Assembly: GCF_003403315.2 (NCBI RefSeq)
Contig: NZ_CP048407.1
Span: 1,178,001-1,242,000, forward strand
DNA: 64,000 nucleotides
Direction of reading: 5' to 3'
From: Thermaerobacter sp. PB12/4term
GTDB taxonomy: Bacteria > Bacillota > Sulfobacillia > Thermaerobacterales > Thermaerobacteraceae
Made by a program: the position numbers and the translations under genes
Shown here: positions 36,751 through 46,371 of the stretch, in pieces
Position numbering within the stretch: the stretch's first letter is position 1
How the letters are laid out: each line of letters starts with the position of its first letter
The notes under the pieces: model-generated
What the model saw: only the letters and a program-made list of their open reading frames with translations
Told to the model about the DNA's origin: nothing
Database searches by the model: none

Positions 36751-36893
36751 CCCCGGGCGGCCGGCCACCCCGGGCCTGCTGCCGGCGGCGAGGGCCCAGG
36801 TGGGGCCCGGCCGGTGCGGCGACGGGACGTGTCACGCCGGCCGGCGAGAGGGCGGTCACGGCTCGTGAGGCAAGCGGACCCGGCCGGACGAAC

Positions 36894-36954
36894 CGGCGGG
36901 GCCGGAACCGGCGCAGGCCCGCCGCCGGGGCAGCGCCCCGGTTCCGGCCCGCCG
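36894..36954 (+). repeat. Long inverted repeat between rpsB and tsf
   Basis: Left arm 36894-36911 (CGGCGGGGCCGGAACCGG) pairs with right arm 36938-36954 (CCGGTTCCGGCCCGCCG) over 17 bp with a single bulged G. The 26-nt loop holds part of an alternative hairpin CCGGGGC-AGC-GCCCCGG. There is no T tract, so it is more likely a processing or stability element or a pause site than a terminator. The remaining 232-nt spacer has no gene. Confidence 0.7.
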
Positions 36955-36982
36955 TCCGGCAGGGTGAGGAAGGAGGCCATCC

Positions 36983-37579
36983 ATGGCGGTTAGCGCAAAG
37001 CAGGTGGCGGAACTGCGGGCGCGCACCGGCGCCGGCATGATGGACTGCAAGAAGGCCCTGGAGGAGGCGGGCGGCGATCTGGACAAGGCGGCCCAGCTGT
37101 TGCGCGAGTGGGGCATGGCGGCCGCCGCCAAGAAGGCCGGCCGGGAGACGGCAGAAGGCCTGGTCCACGCCTACATCCACGGCCAGGGCCGCATCGGCGT
37201 GCTGATCGAGGTGAACTGCGAGACGGACTTCGTGGCGGCCACCGACGACTTCCGGCAGCTGGTCCACGAGCTGGCCATGCAGGTGGCGGCCACGGCACCC
37301 CAGTACGTCCGGCGCGACGAGGTGCCGGCCGAGGTGGTGGAGCGGGAGCGCGAGGTCCTGCGCCGCCAGGCCGAAGCCGAGGGCAAACCGGCCCCCATCG
37401 TCGACAAGATCGTCGAGGGGCGGCTGGACAAGTTCTTCAGCCAGGTCTGCCTGGAAGAGCAGCCGTACATCCGCGACGACTCCATCACCGTGGGGGACCT
37501 GATCAAGCAGGCGATCGCCAAGCTGGGTGAGAACATCCGGGTGCGGCGGTTCGTCCGCTTTGAGCTGGGCGGCGCCTGA
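36983..37579 (+). CDS. tsf: Elongation factor Ts
   Basis: Nucleotide exchange factor for EF-Tu. It has an N-terminal UBA-like domain (VAELRARTGAGMMDCKKALEEAGGDLDKA) and then the EF-Tu-binding core (IGVLIEVNCETDFVAAT, VCLEEQPYIRDDSITVGDLI). 198 residues: the compact form, with one core subdomain, rather than the ~290-residue form. ATG start with GGAAGGAGG upstream. Confidence 0.96.
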   Translation: MAVSAKQVAELRARTGAGMMDCKKALEEAGGDLDKAAQLLREWGMAAAAKKAGRETAEGLVHAYIHGQGRIGVLIEVNCETDFVAATDDFRQLVHELAMQVAATAPQYVRRDEVPAEVVEREREVLRRQAEAEGKPAPIVDKIVEGRLDKFFSQVCLEEQPYIRDDSITVGDLIKQAIAKLGENIRVRRFVRFELGGA

Positions 37580-37657
37580 GGCCCACCGTCCCGTGCAGCA
37601 GGTTCCGCCTGGTGCCGGGCGCGGACCCGGCGGCGGTCGGAGAAAGGTCGGGGAGCC

Positions 37658-38497
37658 GTGGAGCGCAGCGACAGCGAAGGTCAGCCGTCTCCGCCGGCGG
37701 GGCTCGGTGGGGCGGGAACCGGTCAAGCCCCAGGTCGCCCCGAAGGCGGCCCAGACAACCGTTCGGACAACGGGTTGCCGCGCCCCCGCTATCGGCGGAT
37801 CATGCTGAAGCTGTCAGGTGAGATGCTGGCCGGCGGCGGGTTCGGCATCGACCCCGATGTCGTCGACTCCATCGCCCGCCAGGTGCGGGAGGTGGTCGAC
37901 CTGGGCGTCCAGGTGGCCATCGTGGTAGGCGGGGGCAACATCTGGCGGGGCGTGCAGGGCAGCGCCAAGGGCATCGACCGGGCCACCTCCGACTACATGG
38001 GGATGCTGGCCACGGTGATCAACGCCCTGGCCCTCCAGGACGCCCTGGAGAAGCACGGTGTCGACACACGGGTCCAGACGGCCATCGAGATGAAGGAGGT
38101 GGCCGAGCCTTATATCCGGCGGCGGGCCATTCGCCACCTGGAGAAGGGCCGGGTGGTGATCTTCGCCGCGGGGACCGGCAACCCATACTTCTCCACCGAC
38201 ACGACGGCGGCGTTGCGGGCCGCCGAGATCGAGGCGGAGATCTTCTTCAAGGCGACCAAGGAAGACGGCATCTACGACGCGGACCCGCGCCTTGACCCCA
38301 ACGCCCGCAAGATCGACGAGATCGACTACCTGCAGATGCTCAACCGCGGCTTACGGGTGATGGATTCGACGGCCACGTCCCTTTGCATGGAGAACAACAT
38401 CCCTATCCGGGTGTTTAACCTCAGCGTCCCGGGCAACGTGCGCCGGGCCGTTCTGGGCGAGAACATCGGTACATACGTCAGGGGGGAGCCCCGGTGA
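37658..38497 (+). CDS. pyrH: UMP kinase
   Basis: Phosphorylates UMP to UDP. The conserved region begins [18 protein letters not shown], with [30 protein letters not shown] and [20 protein letters not shown]. 279 residues include an N-terminal Gly/Pro/Ser-rich extension of about 40 residues not seen in relatives. GTG 37658 is chosen for GGGGAG upstream; a TTG at 37775 would give a standard-length protein but lacks a ribosome site. The end overlaps frr by 4 nt. Confidence 0.95.
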   Translation: MERSDSEGQPSPPAGLGGAGTGQAPGRPEGGPDNRSDNGLPRPRYRRIMLKLSGEMLAGGGFGIDPDVVDSIARQVREVVDLGVQVAIVVGGGNIWRGVQGSAKGIDRATSDYMGMLATVINALALQDALEKHGVDTRVQTAIEMKEVAEPYIRRRAIRHLEKGRVVIFAAGTGNPYFSTDTTAALRAAEIEAEIFFKATKEDGIYDADPRLDPNARKIDEIDYLQMLNRGLRVMDSTATSLCMENNIPIRVFNLSVPGNVRRAVLGENIGTYVRGEPR

Positions 38498-39048
38498 TCG
38501 AGGACATCCTCCGGGAGACCCGGGAACGGATGGAGGCGCGGGCGGAGAACTTCCGCCGGGAGCTGGCCGGGGTCCGGGCGGGTCGGGCGACGCCGGCCCT
38601 GCTGGAGAAGATCCGGGTCGACTACTACGGCACGCCCATGCCCATCCACCAGCTGGCCACCATCACGGCGCCGGAGCCGCGGATGTTGGTGGTCCAGCCC
38701 TGGGACAAGGGTGTGATGGGCGAGATCGAGCGGGCCATCGCCAAGTCGGACCTGGGTGTGAACCCCTCCAGCGACGGCCAGGTCATCCGCATCGTGCTGC
38801 CGCCGCTGACGGAGGAAACCCGCAACGAGCTGGTCAAGCGGGTGCGCAAGATGGCGGAGGAAGAGCGGGTGGCGGTGCGCAACCTGCGCCGCCAGGCCAA
38901 TGAGGATCTCAAAGACCTGGAGGACGAGGGCTTTTCCGAGGACGAGATCCGTCGCGCCCAGGAGAAGGTCCAGGAGCTGACGGACCGGATCATCGCCCGC
39001 ATCGACGAGCTGCTGGCCGCCAAGGAGAAGGAAATCCGCGAGGTGTGA
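38494..39048 (+). CDS. frr: Ribosome recycling factor
   Basis: With EF-G splits post-termination ribosomes. 184 residues, normal. Typical sequence: [58 protein letters not shown] and the C-terminal helix [28 protein letters not shown] start overlapping the pyrH stop; its own stop overlaps the next gene (GTGA). Confidence 0.97.
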   Translation: MIEDILRETRERMEARAENFRRELAGVRAGRATPALLEKIRVDYYGTPMPIHQLATITAPEPRMLVVQPWDKGVMGEIERAIAKSDLGVNPSSDGQVIRIVLPPLTEETRNELVKRVRKMAEEERVAVRNLRRQANEDLKDLEDEGFSEDEIRRAQEKVQELTDRIIARIDELLAAKEKEIREV

Positions 39049-39581
39049 CGCCGTTGCAGGACCTGGTGGGCCTGCCCCTGGCGGAAGCGCGCCGGCGCCT
39101 GGCAGGGGCAGGTCTTTCCGTTACCGTCGCGGTGACCGCCGCGCCGGAGGAACCGGCCCGGCGCCGGGCCCGCCAGGTGGGCCCCCGGCTGACCCTGTGG
39201 CGGGTGGTGCGGGCGGAGGCAGGCGAGGCGCCCGGCCAGGTGCGGCTCCTGGTGGCGGCCTTTCCCCTCCCCCCCCTGCCGCGGGCGGACCTGGAGGCCG
39301 CCCTGGGCGAGGCGGCCGCCGGGAGCTGGGGGCCGCCCAGCGGGGGTTCCCTGGATGCCGGTGCGCCCGGCGGGGCAGGCGCCGCCGCGGGGGACGGGGG
39401 CGCAGGCCCGGTCAAGGCGGGCCCCGCGGAGACGGCCGCCCCGCGGCCGGGTGGAGCCGGAACCGGCCCCGGGGCGCCGCGCTCCGGTTGGGGCGCGGCG
39501 AGTGCCGCGGAGCAAGGGAGCGGGGCCGGGCGGGACGCAGCCGGGAGAGAAGGAGAGGGAGCCGGTGACCGATCCCGTTGA
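39045..39581 (+). CDS. PASTA-like protein between frr and uppS, function unknown
   Basis: 178 residues. The N-terminal part ([28 protein letters not shown]) looks like one PASTA unit: a helix followed by a strand. A second strand pair follows ([22 protein letters not shown]). About 90 Gly/Ala/Pro-rich residues follow. Uncharacterised PASTA-like proteins occur at this locus in other Firmicutes. GTG start overlaps frr; the end overlaps uppS by 17 nt. There is no signal peptide, so it is cytoplasmic as read. Confidence 0.65.
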   Translation: MTPLQDLVGLPLAEARRRLAGAGLSVTVAVTAAPEEPARRRARQVGPRLTLWRVVRAEAGEAPGQVRLLVAAFPLPPLPRADLEAALGEAAAGSWGPPSGGSLDAGAPGGAGAAAGDGGAGPVKAGPAETAAPRPGGAGTGPGAPRSGWGAASAAEQGSGAGRDAAGREGEGAGDRSR

Positions 39582-40737
39582 GCGGCAAGGCCGGGCAGCG
39601 CCCCGGCCGGAGGAGGTGGAACTTCACCTCCGGATCGACCGGGTGCGGGCTCTGGGCCGGATGCCGCGGCACGTGGCCATCATCATGGACGGCAACGGTC
39701 GCTGGGCCCAGCGCCGGGGCTGGCCGCGGGTGGCCGGCCACCGGGCCGGAGTCGAGAGCGTGCGGGAGATCGTGCGCTTCGCCGGGGACATCGGCCTGGA
39801 GGTCCTGACCCTCTACGCCTTCTCCACGGAGAACTGGCGGCGGCCGCCGGCCGAGGTCCGCGCCCTGATGGGCCTCCTGGTGGAGCACATCCGCCGGGAC
39901 CTCAACGAGCTTCACCGCAACGGCGTGCAGATCCGGGTGATCGGCGACCCCGCGGGGCTGCCGGCGCTGCCGCGGCGGGAGGTCTTGCGGGCGGTGGAGA
40001 CCACCCGCCACAACCGCCGCATGGTGCTGGTGCTGGCCCTCAACTACGGCGCCCGCTGGGAGCTGGCCCGGGCTGCCCGGCTGGTGGCCGAGCGCGCCGC
40101 CCGGGGCGAGATCGACCCTGCGGCCATCGACGAGACGGTCCTGGCGGCCCACCTGCAGACGGCGGACCTGCCCGACCCCGACCTCTTGATCCGGCCCAGC
40201 GGCGAGTGGCGTATCTCCAACTTCCTGCTCTGGCAGATCGCCTACAGCGAGCTCTGGTTCACCCCCGTGGCCTGGCCCGATTTCCGCCCCGTGCACCTGG
40301 TGGAAGCCATCGAGGACTTCGCCCGGCGGGAGCGGCGCTTCGGGGGCCTGGGTCCAGGGGCGGACGCCAGGACCCGGGAAGAAGGGTGGCCCGGCCTGGC
40401 CGGTCACCTGGCCGGCGAAGGGGAGCGTTCCTCCGGCCGGCCGGGGGCGACCGGCGCGGCGGGCCCGGCTGGCCCCGCGGCGCCGCAGCGGGCAGCGGGC
40501 CCGGCGGCGGGGCCGGACGCGGCTGCCGGGGAGGGGGCGGTGCCCGGTGGGGACGGTGCGGTGCTGCAGGCCGGCCGCCCCGCAGCGGGCAACGGTGACG
40601 GCGCCGTGTCGGCCGGCGCCGGACCCGGGGCCGGCGCCGGCGCCGGCAGCCGGGCGGCGAGGGGCGGGAGCTCCCGGCCGGGAAGCGGTGGGGGTTCCCG
40701 GCCCGCAAGCGGCGGGGGCGCAGCCGCTCCATGCTGA
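39565..40737 (+). CDS. uppS: Undecaprenyl diphosphate synthase (isoprenyl transferase)
   Basis: Makes the C55 lipid carrier for peptidoglycan. The cis-prenyltransferase motifs are present: [29 protein letters not shown] and [23 protein letters not shown]. It has 390 residues; the enzyme normally ends at about 250. The remaining ~120 residues are an Ala/Gly/Pro-rich tail running into cdsA by 7 nt. GTG start behind AAGGAGAGGG. Confidence 0.95.
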   Translation: MTDPVERQGRAAPRPEEVELHLRIDRVRALGRMPRHVAIIMDGNGRWAQRRGWPRVAGHRAGVESVREIVRFAGDIGLEVLTLYAFSTENWRRPPAEVRALMGLLVEHIRRDLNELHRNGVQIRVIGDPAGLPALPRREVLRAVETTRHNRRMVLVLALNYGARWELARAARLVAERAARGEIDPAAIDETVLAAHLQTADLPDPDLLIRPSGEWRISNFLLWQIAYSELWFTPVAWPDFRPVHLVEAIEDFARRERRFGGLGPGADARTREEGWPGLAGHLAGEGERSSGRPGATGAAGPAGPAAPQRAAGPAAGPDAAAGEGAVPGGDGAVLQAGRPAAGNGDGAVSAGAGPGAGAGAGSRAARGGSSRPGSGGGSRPASGGGAAAPC

Positions 40738-41657
40738 AGGCGCGGGTCATCACCGCCGTCCTGCTGTTGCCGCCGGTGCTGTGGGCCGTCGCCCGGGGCG
40801 GGCTGGCCCTGGCCTCCCTGCTGGCCGTGGTGGGCCTGCTGGCGGGCTGGGAGGCGGCGGGCCTGCTGGCGGCAGGCACTACCGGCGGCCGGCGGGCCGA
40901 ACCGGCGGATCGCTGGCTGCCGGCCCGCCACCGGGCTGCGCAGCCGGCCGCGGCGGTGCGGGGTGCCTGTGCGCTAGGCGGGGCCCTGCCGAGCGTAAGC
41001 TTGGCCCTGCTGCCCGGGCCGGCCATGGCCGCCATGGCAGCGGGCGGGGCTGCGGCGGTCATGGTGGCCGCCCTGGCGGCCGCCATGACCGCCGGGTTCC
41101 GCCGCGGGAGCCCTGGGCCCGGCGGGGCCGCGCCTGCGTCCGCCGATGCCGGGCAGGGCGGCCCCGTCTTCGCCACCGCAGCCCGGGCCGCCCTGCTGGG
41201 GGCGGCCGTCACCCTCTGGGTCGGGGTGCCCCTGGCCCATGCCCTCTGGCTGCGCCGGGCGGGGGTGGCCTGGTTGCTGGTGCCGCTGGTGATCCTGTGG
41301 GTCCAGGACATCGCCGCCTTCTTCGTGGGCCGGGCGGTGGGCCGCCACCGCATGGCACCGCGCATCTCCCCCGGCAAGACCTGGGAGGGGGCGGCGGGCG
41401 GCCTGGCGGCCGGTCTCCTGGTGGCCATCGCCCTGGCCGGCCTTCTGGATGTGCACCCCGCCGGCCTGGTTCCGGCAGCCGCGGCCGTGGCCGTCGCAGG
41501 CCAGGCGGGTGACCTCTTCGAATCCTACTGGAAGCGGCGGGCTGGCCTGAAGGATTCGGGCGCGCTGCTGCCGGGCCACGGCGGCATGCTGGATCGCATC
41601 GACAGCCTGCTGCCGGCTCTGCTCCTCTTCAACTGGTGGATGCAGCCGTGGCGGTAG
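40731..41657 (+). CDS. cdsA: Phosphatidate cytidylyltransferase (CDP-diglyceride synthase)
   Basis: Integral membrane enzyme making CDP-diacylglycerol for phospholipids. The C-terminal signature is complete: [26 protein letters not shown], and then [21 protein letters not shown]. About seven hydrophobic segments. 308 residues; a Gly/Pro-rich loop sits near residue 130. ATG start within the uppS end. The 244 nt downstream hold no convincing gene. Confidence 0.95.
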   Translation: MLKARVITAVLLLPPVLWAVARGGLALASLLAVVGLLAGWEAAGLLAAGTTGGRRAEPADRWLPARHRAAQPAAAVRGACALGGALPSVSLALLPGPAMAAMAAGGAAAVMVAALAAAMTAGFRRGSPGPGGAAPASADAGQGGPVFATAARAALLGAAVTLWVGVPLAHALWLRRAGVAWLLVPLVILWVQDIAAFFVGRAVGRHRMAPRISPGKTWEGAAGGLAAGLLVAIALAGLLDVHPAGLVPAAAAVAVAGQAGDLFESYWKRRAGLKDSGALLPGHGGMLDRIDSLLPALLLFNWWMQPWR

Positions 41658-41901
41658 CCGGGTCGGAGGCCGCCCTGGCCGCCGGATTCCTGCCAGGGAC
41701 GGCCCTGTCCGGGACGGGGTGGAAGGCCGCCGCAAGGACCGGGGGAGACCGAGGGGCGAGGGGAGGCCGCGGGCAGGTGCGCAACGGCCGTAATTCGGGG
41801 CCACCGGGGCCACCGGGTCCCGCGCGGCCGCAGGAGCTGCGGCCAGCGGAGCCGGGGCGGCGGCAGCCGGCGGGAAATCCAGGGGGGAGGCGGAAGGACC
41901 G

Positions 41902-43272
41902 TTGAAGAGCGGAAGGCCGGTGGTGGCGGCGGGCCGGGGGGCGCCGGAACCGGCCGCGGCGCCCGCTGCGGGCACCGCCCAGCCGCCCCTGTCGGAACCG
42001 GTTTGGGGTGATGCAGGGCCGTCCGGCTCCGGTGGAGGAGGCAGGCCCCTTGCGGGCCGGCGGCGGGACCGCGGCACGCCGGACGAAGCCGGCGCCGAGA
42101 CGGGCGTGGTGATCCTGGGCAGCACCGGGTCCATCGGCCGGCAGGCGGCCGACGTCATCGCCCGGATGGCGGGCCGCCTGCGGGCCGTGGGCCTGGCCGC
42201 GGGGCGCGACGGGGCCCGCCTGCTGGAACAGGTGCGCCGCCTCAGGCCCGAAGTGGTGGCCCTGGAGGATCCGGAGGCCGGCCGGCGGTGGCAGCCGGTG
42301 CTGGAGCGGGAAGGGGTCCGGGTCCTGGTCGGACCGGGCTCCGCGGAGGTCCTGGCCACCTGGCCGGGCGCCCGGCGCGTCCTTTCCGCCATCACCGGCG
42401 CCGCCGGCCTGCGCCCTACCCTGGCGGCCCTGGAGGCGGGCCGGGACGTGGCCCTGGCCAACAAGGAGTCCCTGGTGGCGGCAGGAAGCCTGGTCACCCG
42501 GCTGGCCGCCGCCCGGGGCGCCCGCCTGCTGCCGGTGGACAGCGAGCACTCGGCCCTCTTCCAGTGCCTTCAGGGTCGCCGGCCCGAGGAGGTGGAGCGG
42601 CTCATCCTCACGGCCTCGGGCGGTCCCTTCCGCGGCTGGAGCCGGGAGGCCCTCGCCCGCGTGACCCCTGCGGAGGCGGTCCGCCACCCCAACTGGTCCA
42701 TGGGGGCCAAGATCAGCGTGGACTCGGCCACCTTGATGAACAAGGGCCTGGAGGTCATCGAGGCCCACTGGCTCTTCGGCCTGCCCGCCGACCGCATCGC
42801 CGTGGTGATCCACCCCCAGAGCATCGTCCACGGCCTGGTCGAACTGGTGGACGGGGCGGCGGTGGCCGTTCTGGCGCGGCCCGACATGCGCCAGCCGATC
42901 CAGTACGCCCTGTGTTATCCTGAACGTGGACCCCGGCTGGTGGAGCGCTTGGATCTGGCCGCCGCGGGCATGCTGACCTTTGAAGAGCCGGACACCGGGA
43001 CCTTCCCCTGCCTGGCCCTGGCCTACCAGGCCCTGCAGGCAGGGGGAACGGCCCCGGCCGTGCTCAACGCTGCCAACGAAGAGGCGGTGGCCGCGTTCCT
43101 TGCGGGGAAGCTGCCCTTTCCGGGCATCGCCGAGACGGTGGCGGCGGTGCTGGACCGGCACCGGCCCCAGCCGGTGACCGGCCTGGACGACGTGCTGGAA
43201 GCCGACGCCTGGGCCCGGGCCGAGGCGCGGGCCCTGCTGGCAGGGGCATGGGAAGCGGGGCGGGCGGAATAA
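41902..43272 (+). CDS. dxr: 1-deoxy-D-xylulose 5-phosphate reductoisomerase
   Basis: Second step of the MEP isoprenoid pathway, NADPH-dependent. NADPH-binding GVVILGSTGSIGRQAADVI begins only about residue 65; ALANKESLVAAG, LLPVDSEHSALFQCLQG and HPNWSMGAKISVDSATLMNKGLE carry the metal and substrate residues. 456 residues against about 385, owing to the Ala/Gly/Pro-rich N-terminal leader. TTG start chosen for GGGGGGAGG upstream. With uppS and ispG it makes a local isoprenoid group. Confidence 0.94.
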   Translation: MKSGRPVVAAGRGAPEPAAAPAAGTAQPPLSEPVWGDAGPSGSGGGGRPLAGRRRDRGTPDEAGAETGVVILGSTGSIGRQAADVIARMAGRLRAVGLAAGRDGARLLEQVRRLRPEVVALEDPEAGRRWQPVLEREGVRVLVGPGSAEVLATWPGARRVLSAITGAAGLRPTLAALEAGRDVALANKESLVAAGSLVTRLAAARGARLLPVDSEHSALFQCLQGRRPEEVERLILTASGGPFRGWSREALARVTPAEAVRHPNWSMGAKISVDSATLMNKGLEVIEAHWLFGLPADRIAVVIHPQSIVHGLVELVDGAAVAVLARPDMRQPIQYALCYPERGPRLVERLDLAAAGMLTFEEPDTGTFPCLALAYQALQAGGTAPAVLNAANEEAVAAFLAGKLPFPGIAETVAAVLDRHRPQPVTGLDDVLEADAWARAEARALLAGAWEAGRAE

Positions 43273-43365
43273 GAACGGGCCGGGGCGCCTTCCGCTCCCC
43301 GGGGCAGGGCCGGCGCAGGCCTCCCGCGGGCGGGGACCCAACGGGTGAGGGCAGGTGAGACCCCC

Positions 43366-44403
43366 TTGACGGTGATCTGGACGATCGCCGTCTTCGCGCT
43401 GCTCATCGTGATCCACGAGCTGGGCCACTTCTGGGCGGCCAAGCGAAGCGGCGTGCTGGTCCACGAGTTCGCCCTGGGTTTCGGGCCCCGGCTGGCCTTT
43501 GTGCGCCGGGGCGAGACGGAGTACAGCCTGCGGCTCCTGCCGCTGGGCGGGTTCGTCCGCATGGCGGGGATGCAGCCCGACGAGGAAGGGCTGGAGGACG
43601 TCCCGCCCCAGCGGCGCTTTCTCGGCCGGCCCCTGGGCGATCGGGTGAAGATCATCGCCGCGGGGCCGCTGATGAACGTGGCCCTGGCCATCGCGCTGTT
43701 CGCCCTGGTCTTTGCCGTCATCGGCGTGCCCGTGGCGCGGCCCGTGGTGGGGGAAGTGGTGCCGGGCTACCCGGCGGCGGACGCGGGCCTGCAGCCCGGA
43801 GACCGCATCGTGGCCATCGACGGCCGGCCGGTCGACTCCTGGGACCAGGTGGTGGCCGCCATCCAGGGCGCGGCCGGCCGGCCCGTTGAGCTCACCATCC
43901 AGCGCCAGGGCCGGGAACTGGCCGTCCAGGTGACGCCCCGGCCCGATCCCCGGCGCCCGGGAACCGGTGTGGTCGGCATCCGTCCCCTGGTGGAGACGGT
44001 GCGAACCGGGGTGGTGGAAGCCGTCAGCCGCGGCGCGCAGGCGACCTGGCAGGTGGCGGCCGGGTTCGTCACCGCGCTGGTCCACATGCTGACAGGTCGC
44101 GGCGGGTTCGATGTGATCGGCCCCGTGGGAATCGGGCAGCAGATCGGCGAGGCGGCCCAGGTGGGACTGAGCCAGGTGGTGTTGCTGGCGGCCATCCTTT
44201 CGGCCAACCTGGCGCTGGTCAACCTGCTGCCCGTCCCGGCGCTGGACGGGGGCCGGCTGGTGTTCCTGGCTGTGGAGGCGGTCCGCGGGCGGCCGGTGGA
44301 TCCGGAGCAGGAGAACTTGATCCACTTCGTCGGCTTTGCCCTGCTGATGCTGCTGGCCATCGTGATCACCTACCGCGACCTCTTGCGACTGAACGCGTCG
44401 TGA
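43366..44403 (+). CDS. rseP: Site-2 protease RseP (M50)
   Basis: Intramembrane zinc protease that cleaves anti-sigma factors or remnant signal peptides. HELGH is at residues 17-21 in the first membrane helix; a PDZ domain ([25 protein letters not shown]) and the second metal motif [13 protein letters not shown] follow. 345 residues, normal. The TTG at 43366 is chosen because it gives the family-type start [22 protein letters not shown] and AGGTGA lies 7 nt upstream; GTG 43345 is the alternative. Confidence 0.95.
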   Translation: MTVIWTIAVFALLIVIHELGHFWAAKRSGVLVHEFALGFGPRLAFVRRGETEYSLRLLPLGGFVRMAGMQPDEEGLEDVPPQRRFLGRPLGDRVKIIAAGPLMNVALAIALFALVFAVIGVPVARPVVGEVVPGYPAADAGLQPGDRIVAIDGRPVDSWDQVVAAIQGAAGRPVELTIQRQGRELAVQVTPRPDPRRPGTGVVGIRPLVETVRTGVVEAVSRGAQATWQVAAGFVTALVHMLTGRGGFDVIGPVGIGQQIGEAAQVGLSQVVLLAAILSANLALVNLLPVPALDGGRLVFLAVEAVRGRPVDPEQENLIHFVGFALLMLLAIVITYRDLLRLNAS

Positions 44404-44597
44404 CCGCTCGGGGGTGGCCGGCAGATCGCCGGCGGGCCGGCCGGGTGCCCCGCAGCAGGCGGCCAGGCCGCCCGGCGGCGGGCGACCCCAGCGGGCGGTC
44501 GGACCCGTCGCCCCGGCAGGGCGGTCCCGCAGCGGGTGATCGGAGGCCGGCGTCCCGGCCGGGCGGGCGCGCTGGTTTGACCGGAGGAAGGAGCCCC

Positions 44598-46004
44598 ATG
44601 ATGGAACTCGGCCCCAAGCCGCGCCGGCGAACGCCCACCGTGTGGGTGGGCCCGGTGCCCATCGGCAGCGACCACCCGGTGGTCGTGCAGTCGATGACCA
44701 ACACCGACACCGCCGACGCCGAGGCCACCGCCGCCCAGGTCATCGAGCTGGCCCGGGCGGGCAGCGAGGTGGTCCGGATCACCGTCAACCGGGAGGAAGC
44801 GGCCGCGGCCGTGCCTCGCATCGTGGAGCGGGTGCGGGCGGCAGGCTATGCCACGCCCCTGGTGGGCGACTTCCATTACAACGGCCACGTGCTGCTCACC
44901 CGTTACCCCGAATGCGCCCGCGCCCTGGACAAGTACCGGATCAACCCGGGGAATGTGGGCGCCCGGCAAAAGGATCGCAACTTCGCCCAGATCATCGAGG
45001 TCGCCCTGAAGTATGAGAAGCCGGTGCGCATCGGGGTGAACTGGGGTTCCCTGGACCAGGACCTGCTGACGGAGCTGATGGATGCCAATGCCCGCCGGCC
45101 CGACCCCCGCAGCGCCCGGGAGGTGCTTCTGGAGGCCATGGTGGAGAGCGCCCTGCGCTCGGCCCGGTTTGCGGAGGAACTGGGCATGCCCCACGACCGA
45201 ATCATTCTCAGCGCCAAGGTCTCCGAGGTCCAGGACCTGATCGCCGTCTACCGCACCCTGGCCGCCCGCTGCGACTACCCCCTGCACCTGGGCCTTACCG
45301 AGGCCGGCATGGGCATGAAGGGCATCGTGGCCAGCACGGCGGGCCTGGCGGTGCTGCTGCAGGAGGGGATCGGGGACACCATCCGCATTTCCCTGACGCC
45401 CACGCCGGGCGGCGACCGGGCGGAGGAGGTGCGGGTGGCCCAGCAGATCCTCCAGTCCCTGGGCCTGCGCACCTTCCTGCCCCAGGTCAGTTCCTGCCCG
45501 GGCTGTGGCCGCACCACCAGCACGTTCTTCCAGGAGATGGCCCGGGACGTGCAGGCCTACATCCAGCGGCGCCTGCCCGAGTGGCGCCGGCGCTATCCCG
45601 GCGTGGAGACCCTGAAGGTGGCGGTCATGGGCTGCGTGGTGAACGGCCCCGGGGAGAGCCGCCACGCCGACATCGGCATCTCCCTGCCGGGGACCTTCGA
45701 AGAGCCCACCGCTCCGGTCTTCATCGACGGCGAGAAGTACACCACCCTGCGGGGCGACGACATCGTGCCGCGGTTTCTCCAGATCCTGGAGGACTACGTC
45801 GCCCGCCGCTTCGGCCGTGACGGGGATGGAAAGCGGGCAGCCGCTCCGGCCGGCCGGGAAGCGGCGGCTCCGACCCGCCGCGGCGAGGAGGACGCCGGCG
45901 GAGTGGCCGCAGGATCCGCAGCCCGGAGCGAGGCAGGACGCCCCGGCAGGCCCGCCGCCGGTACCCCGGCCGGCAGCGCCGGTGGCCGCGCCGCCGGCAC
46001 GTAG
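44598..46004 (+). CDS. ispG: 4-hydroxy-3-methylbut-2-enyl diphosphate synthase (IspG)
   Basis: Iron-sulfur enzyme of the MEP pathway. The three cluster Cys and the Glu ligand are in [10 protein letters not shown] and [17 protein letters not shown]. The N-terminal TIM-barrel part includes [13 protein letters not shown] and [10 protein letters not shown]. 468 residues; the last ~70 are an Ala/Gly/Arg/Pro tail. ATG start with GGAGGAAGGAG upstream. The 194-nt spacer after rseP has no gene. Confidence 0.95.
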   Translation: MMELGPKPRRRTPTVWVGPVPIGSDHPVVVQSMTNTDTADAEATAAQVIELARAGSEVVRITVNREEAAAAVPRIVERVRAAGYATPLVGDFHYNGHVLLTRYPECARALDKYRINPGNVGARQKDRNFAQIIEVALKYEKPVRIGVNWGSLDQDLLTELMDANARRPDPRSAREVLLEAMVESALRSARFAEELGMPHDRIILSAKVSEVQDLIAVYRTLAARCDYPLHLGLTEAGMGMKGIVASTAGLAVLLQEGIGDTIRISLTPTPGGDRAEEVRVAQQILQSLGLRTFLPQVSSCPGCGRTTSTFFQEMARDVQAYIQRRLPEWRRRYPGVETLKVAVMGCVVNGPGESRHADIGISLPGTFEEPTAPVFIDGEKYTTLRGDDIVPRFLQILEDYVARRFGRDGDGKRAAAPAGREAAAPTRRGEEDAGGVAAGSAARSEAGRPGRPAAGTPAGSAGGRAAGT

Positions 46005-46040
46005 GCCGGCCGCACCGGCGAACCCGCCGCCGGCCGAATC

Positions 46041-46069
46041 TTGTTCGGTCCCCAGGGACATGGTAGGAA
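46041..46069 (+). promoter_or_regulatory. Candidate promoter upstream of proS leader
   Basis: TTGTTC (46041-46046) and TAGGAA (46064-46069) are 17 bp apart, with TGG before the -10 (TGn). Start expected near 46076, about 300 nt ahead of proS and 90 nt ahead of a terminator. Confidence 0.5.
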
Positions 46070-46075
46070 TAAGAG

Positions 46076-46371
46076 GAGAAAGGTGGCAGGACAGGCCCTG
46101 GGGCGCTGGGCCGGAGGGTCTCCCAGGCCGAGCCCGGCCGTTGACGTTCCGGGTCACAGGTGCCGGCCTTTCGTCCGACGCGGGCGAAAGGCTTTTTTGG
46201 CGCCCGGGTGCCGGCGGGGCGGCGGGTGTCGCGGGAAAGCCCCGGACCGGGACCGGTGCCCTGGGGACGACCCCCAGGGCCGGGGCCAGGGTGCCCCGGC
46301 GGCCCCGGCCGCCCCAGCCTGCAACCAAGCCTGCAACCAGGAGCCGCGATGCAAGACGGGAGGCGGAGCCC
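46076..46371 (+). promoter_or_regulatory. proS leader region, no gene seen
   Basis: The 367-nt gap between ispG and proS contains the candidate promoter, a GC-rich 90-nt segment, an intrinsic terminator (46166-46198) and then about 170 nt with a small direct repeat GCCTGCAACCA (two copies around 46318-46339). I find no T-box specifier-antiterminator sequence. It could be an attenuated leader of proS, or a short independent RNA followed by the proS untranslated region. Confidence 0.45.
46166..46198 (+). terminator. Strong intrinsic terminator upstream of proS
   Basis: GCCTTTCG (46166-46173) and CGAAAGGC (46185-46192) form a perfect 8-bp stem with an 11-nt loop, followed at once by six T residues (46193-46198). 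It ends either ispG transcripts or the short RNA begun at about 46076. Confidence 0.88.

Noticed and set aside
41658-41901. Possible small gene between cdsA and dxr
   Set aside because: The open frame overlapping the cdsA end is Gly/Pro/Arg-rich without a ribosome site and looks like spacer.
46076-46371. T-box riboswitch ahead of proS
   Set aside because: No AGGGTGGnACCGCG antiterminator core or AG-bulge region could be found.
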